A stretch of DNA of 64,000 nt from the NCBI RefSeq assembly GCF_001613245.1, contig NZ_BDBZ01000045.1:1-64000 (forward strand), written 5' to 3'. Positions 62,872-64,000 of this stretch are shown in pieces. The position numbers and the translations under genes are program-made. Under the pieces are notes generated by a model that did no database searches, was not told the DNA's origin, and was given only the letters and a program-made list of their open reading frames with translations. Source of the DNA: Nocardia speluncae NBRC 108251. Lineage in GTDB: Bacteria; Actinomycetota; Actinomycetes; Mycobacteriales; Mycobacteriaceae. Every line of letters begins with the position of its first letter. Within the stretch, counting starts at the first letter, position 1.

Positions 62872-62906
62872 TGAAGGGCCGGCAGCGTTGTGCTGCCGGC
62901 CCTTCA
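62872..62906. terminator. Terminator hairpin between convergent genes
   Basis: A perfect 15-bp stem TGAAGGGCCGGCAGC / GCTGCCGGCCCTTCA with a 5-nt GTTGT loop. It lies in the 324-bp gap 62659-62982, nearer to the S1 protease end. The remaining sequence of the gap has no supported gene. Confidence 0.75.
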
Positions 62907-62982
62907 TCAGCTCTATGCCCGGGCGAGTGACACCCGCTGCTGCTCACCCTCCGCGATTGCGGGCGAAGGGTGAGCGTGCCGT

Positions 62983-64000
62983 CTAGCTTGTGCGGATACG
63001 CAGGCCCGGATTGTCGGAGAGCACTACGCTCACCGGCTGGGCGAACAACTGCGGGGCGTTACCCGTGAGCACACCCAGAATGTTGGGGATCTCGCAGATC
63101 GGGTAGTCGGCGACCGAGGAGGCGCTGGAGATGCCCAGGGCCAGCCGGCCCGTGACGATCGCGCCGCCACTGTCACCGGGCAGGGCGCAGATATTGGCGG
63201 AGAAGCTCTGGGTGAGCTGGCGATCGCCGACCTGCACCGTCTGATCGACGGCATTCACGACACCACAGCTGAAGCCGGTGCGCGAACCGGACTTGCAGAC
63301 GGGAGCACCGACCACCGGGGTGGCCACGCCTTCGACCGGCACCGGCCCGGCGCCGGGCACCTTCACCTGGTTGTTCTCGAAACGTCCCGCGGCCCCGTCC
63401 TCGATGTCGAGGATCGAGTAGTCCTGGTTGCCGAGGACCGATTTCTGGAAGGTGGCGATCTTCGGGCCGACACGGTTACCGCCGAGGGATTCGTGCACGC
63501 CGGCGGCACCGACATTGTCCAGGTCCGGATTGCAGTGGCCGGCGGTGATGTTCACGGCGTTACCGGCCGGGCCGACCCCGTTGAACCCGAAGGAACAGCG
63601 CAGCGAACCGTCACCGGCCACCGAGGCGTACCCGTCGCCACCACCGAGCGGCGCCGCGGCACCGCCTTCGGCGATATCGGCGGCGGGCAGCGTTTCCGCC
63701 GCAACCGGCGGAGCCATCACGATGACGCGGGCCGGGTCGATGAAGTTCGGCATCGGCAGGCCGACCTGGTCGACGCGGACGGCGATGCTGTTGTTGACGG
63801 TATCGACGACCACACCGCGAACGAGCGCGGAGACCGCGGCGGGCTGGCCGTCGAGCCAGCGTTCGAAGGCGCTCTTCTCGCCGCGCAGGGTTTGTTCGCT
63901 CTTGGCGACATTGCGGACGACGAAACCGGTCGACTCCGCTGCGCTACGCGCTTCCTCCCCGCCGGGGCCGGGTGCGAGGGCGACCACGCCTTTGCCGTGC
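62983..64000 (-). CDS. Secreted S1-family (chymotrypsin/alpha-lytic-like) serine protease, 5' end cut by window
   Basis: The 338 visible residues lack the true N-terminus; the frame is open to the right edge (HGKGVVALAPGPGG). A pro-domain-like part includes SAFERWLDGQPAAVSALVRG and VVVDTVNNSIAVRVDQVGLP. The protease domain has the complete triad: His in AVNITAGHCNPDLD, Asp in NQDYSILDIEDG, and Ser in CALPGDSGGAIVTGRLALGI. Cysteines (GSLRCSFGF/AGHCN and CKSGSRTGFSCG) fit the two usual disulfides. It is a secreted protease whose pro-region probably folds and inhibits it. Specificity cannot be read with certainty. Stop at 62983. Confidence 0.9.
   Translation of the reverse strand, partial: HGKGVVALAPGPGGEEARSAAESTGFVVRNVAKSEQTLRGEKSAFERWLDGQPAAVSALVRGVVVDTVNNSIAVRVDQVGLPMPNFIDPARVIVMAPPVAAETLPAADIAEGGAAAPLGGGDGYASVAGDGSLRCSFGFNGVGPAGNAVNITAGHCNPDLDNVGAAGVHESLGGNRVGPKIATFQKSVLGNQDYSILDIEDGAAGRFENNQVKVPGAGPVPVEGVATPVVGAPVCKSGSRTGFSCGVVNAVDQTVQVGDRQLTQSFSANICALPGDSGGAIVTGRLALGISSASSVADYPICEIPNILGVLTGNAPQLFAQPVSVVLSDNPGLRIRTS

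Noticed and set aside
62702-62986. 94-codon plus-strand frame near the right end
   Set aside because: It begins within the 34-bp palindrome and runs through a second terminator hairpin, with no coding character.

Overview
The window is high-GC actinobacterial DNA. Its gene content and local order point to a mycolic-acid-containing member of the Mycobacteriales, most likely Nocardia or a close relative. Evidence for this is the arabinofuranosyltransferase AftD with its small partner protein, the LpqI-type lipoprotein, the htdX-fabG4/fadA2/fadE5 block, and dcd, udgA, alaA and etfD orthologues that I recall lying in the same chromosomal quarter of Mycobacterium tuberculosis. No genus-specific marker was tested.

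Layout. 1-8.3 kb: cell-envelope membrane proteins (a GT-C-like protein cut by the left edge, a flippase, AftD, a DUF2613-type protein) and an isochorismate synthase. 8.4-15 kb: universal stress protein, the NagZ-like lipoprotein LpqI, a TetR regulator, a DUF5685-type protein with an extraordinary cysteine tail, an acyltransferase and a DUF3068 protein. 15-26 kb: beta-oxidation genes htdX-fabG4, fadA2 and fadE5, interrupted by gnd2, a VanW protein and a secreted DUF4185 protein. 26-36 kb: hydrolases, a methyltransferase, an erythromycin-esterase-like protein, a second DUF4185 protein, a thiolase-like/enoyl-CoA hydratase operon and a flavin reductase pair. 36-42 kb: an accessory stretch with a leader-peptide/RsgA-paralogue/GNAT cluster, frameshifted genes, an ISL3 transposase remnant, an XRE regulator with palindromic operators and a tRNA-Gly. 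42-58 kb: dcd, regulators with their targets, alaA, a YibE/F protein, an Hsp70-like membrane protein, udgA, an acyl-CoA dehydrogenase pair and small redox enzymes. 58-64 kb: EtfD with a long repeat tail, a secreted protein, and a secreted S1 protease cut by the right edge.

How it fits together. The most connected theme is fatty-acid beta-oxidation. FadE5 (dehydrogenation), HtdX (hydration), FabG4 (3-OH oxidation), FadA2 (thiolysis) and EtfD (membrane electron sink for acyl-CoA dehydrogenases) lie at four separate places. The promoters of fabG4/fadA2, fadE5, etfD and the TetR gene at 10.4 kb all carry a 14-bp TTAC-N6-GTAA palindrome, and I saw no other perfect copy in the window. This suggests one TetR-controlled beta-oxidation regulon that also includes the electron-transfer step. 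A second theme is arabinan turnover: AftD builds it, and two secreted DUF4185 (endo-D-arabinanase type) proteins may trim it.

All functional calls come from reading motifs and recalling families; no database search was run.
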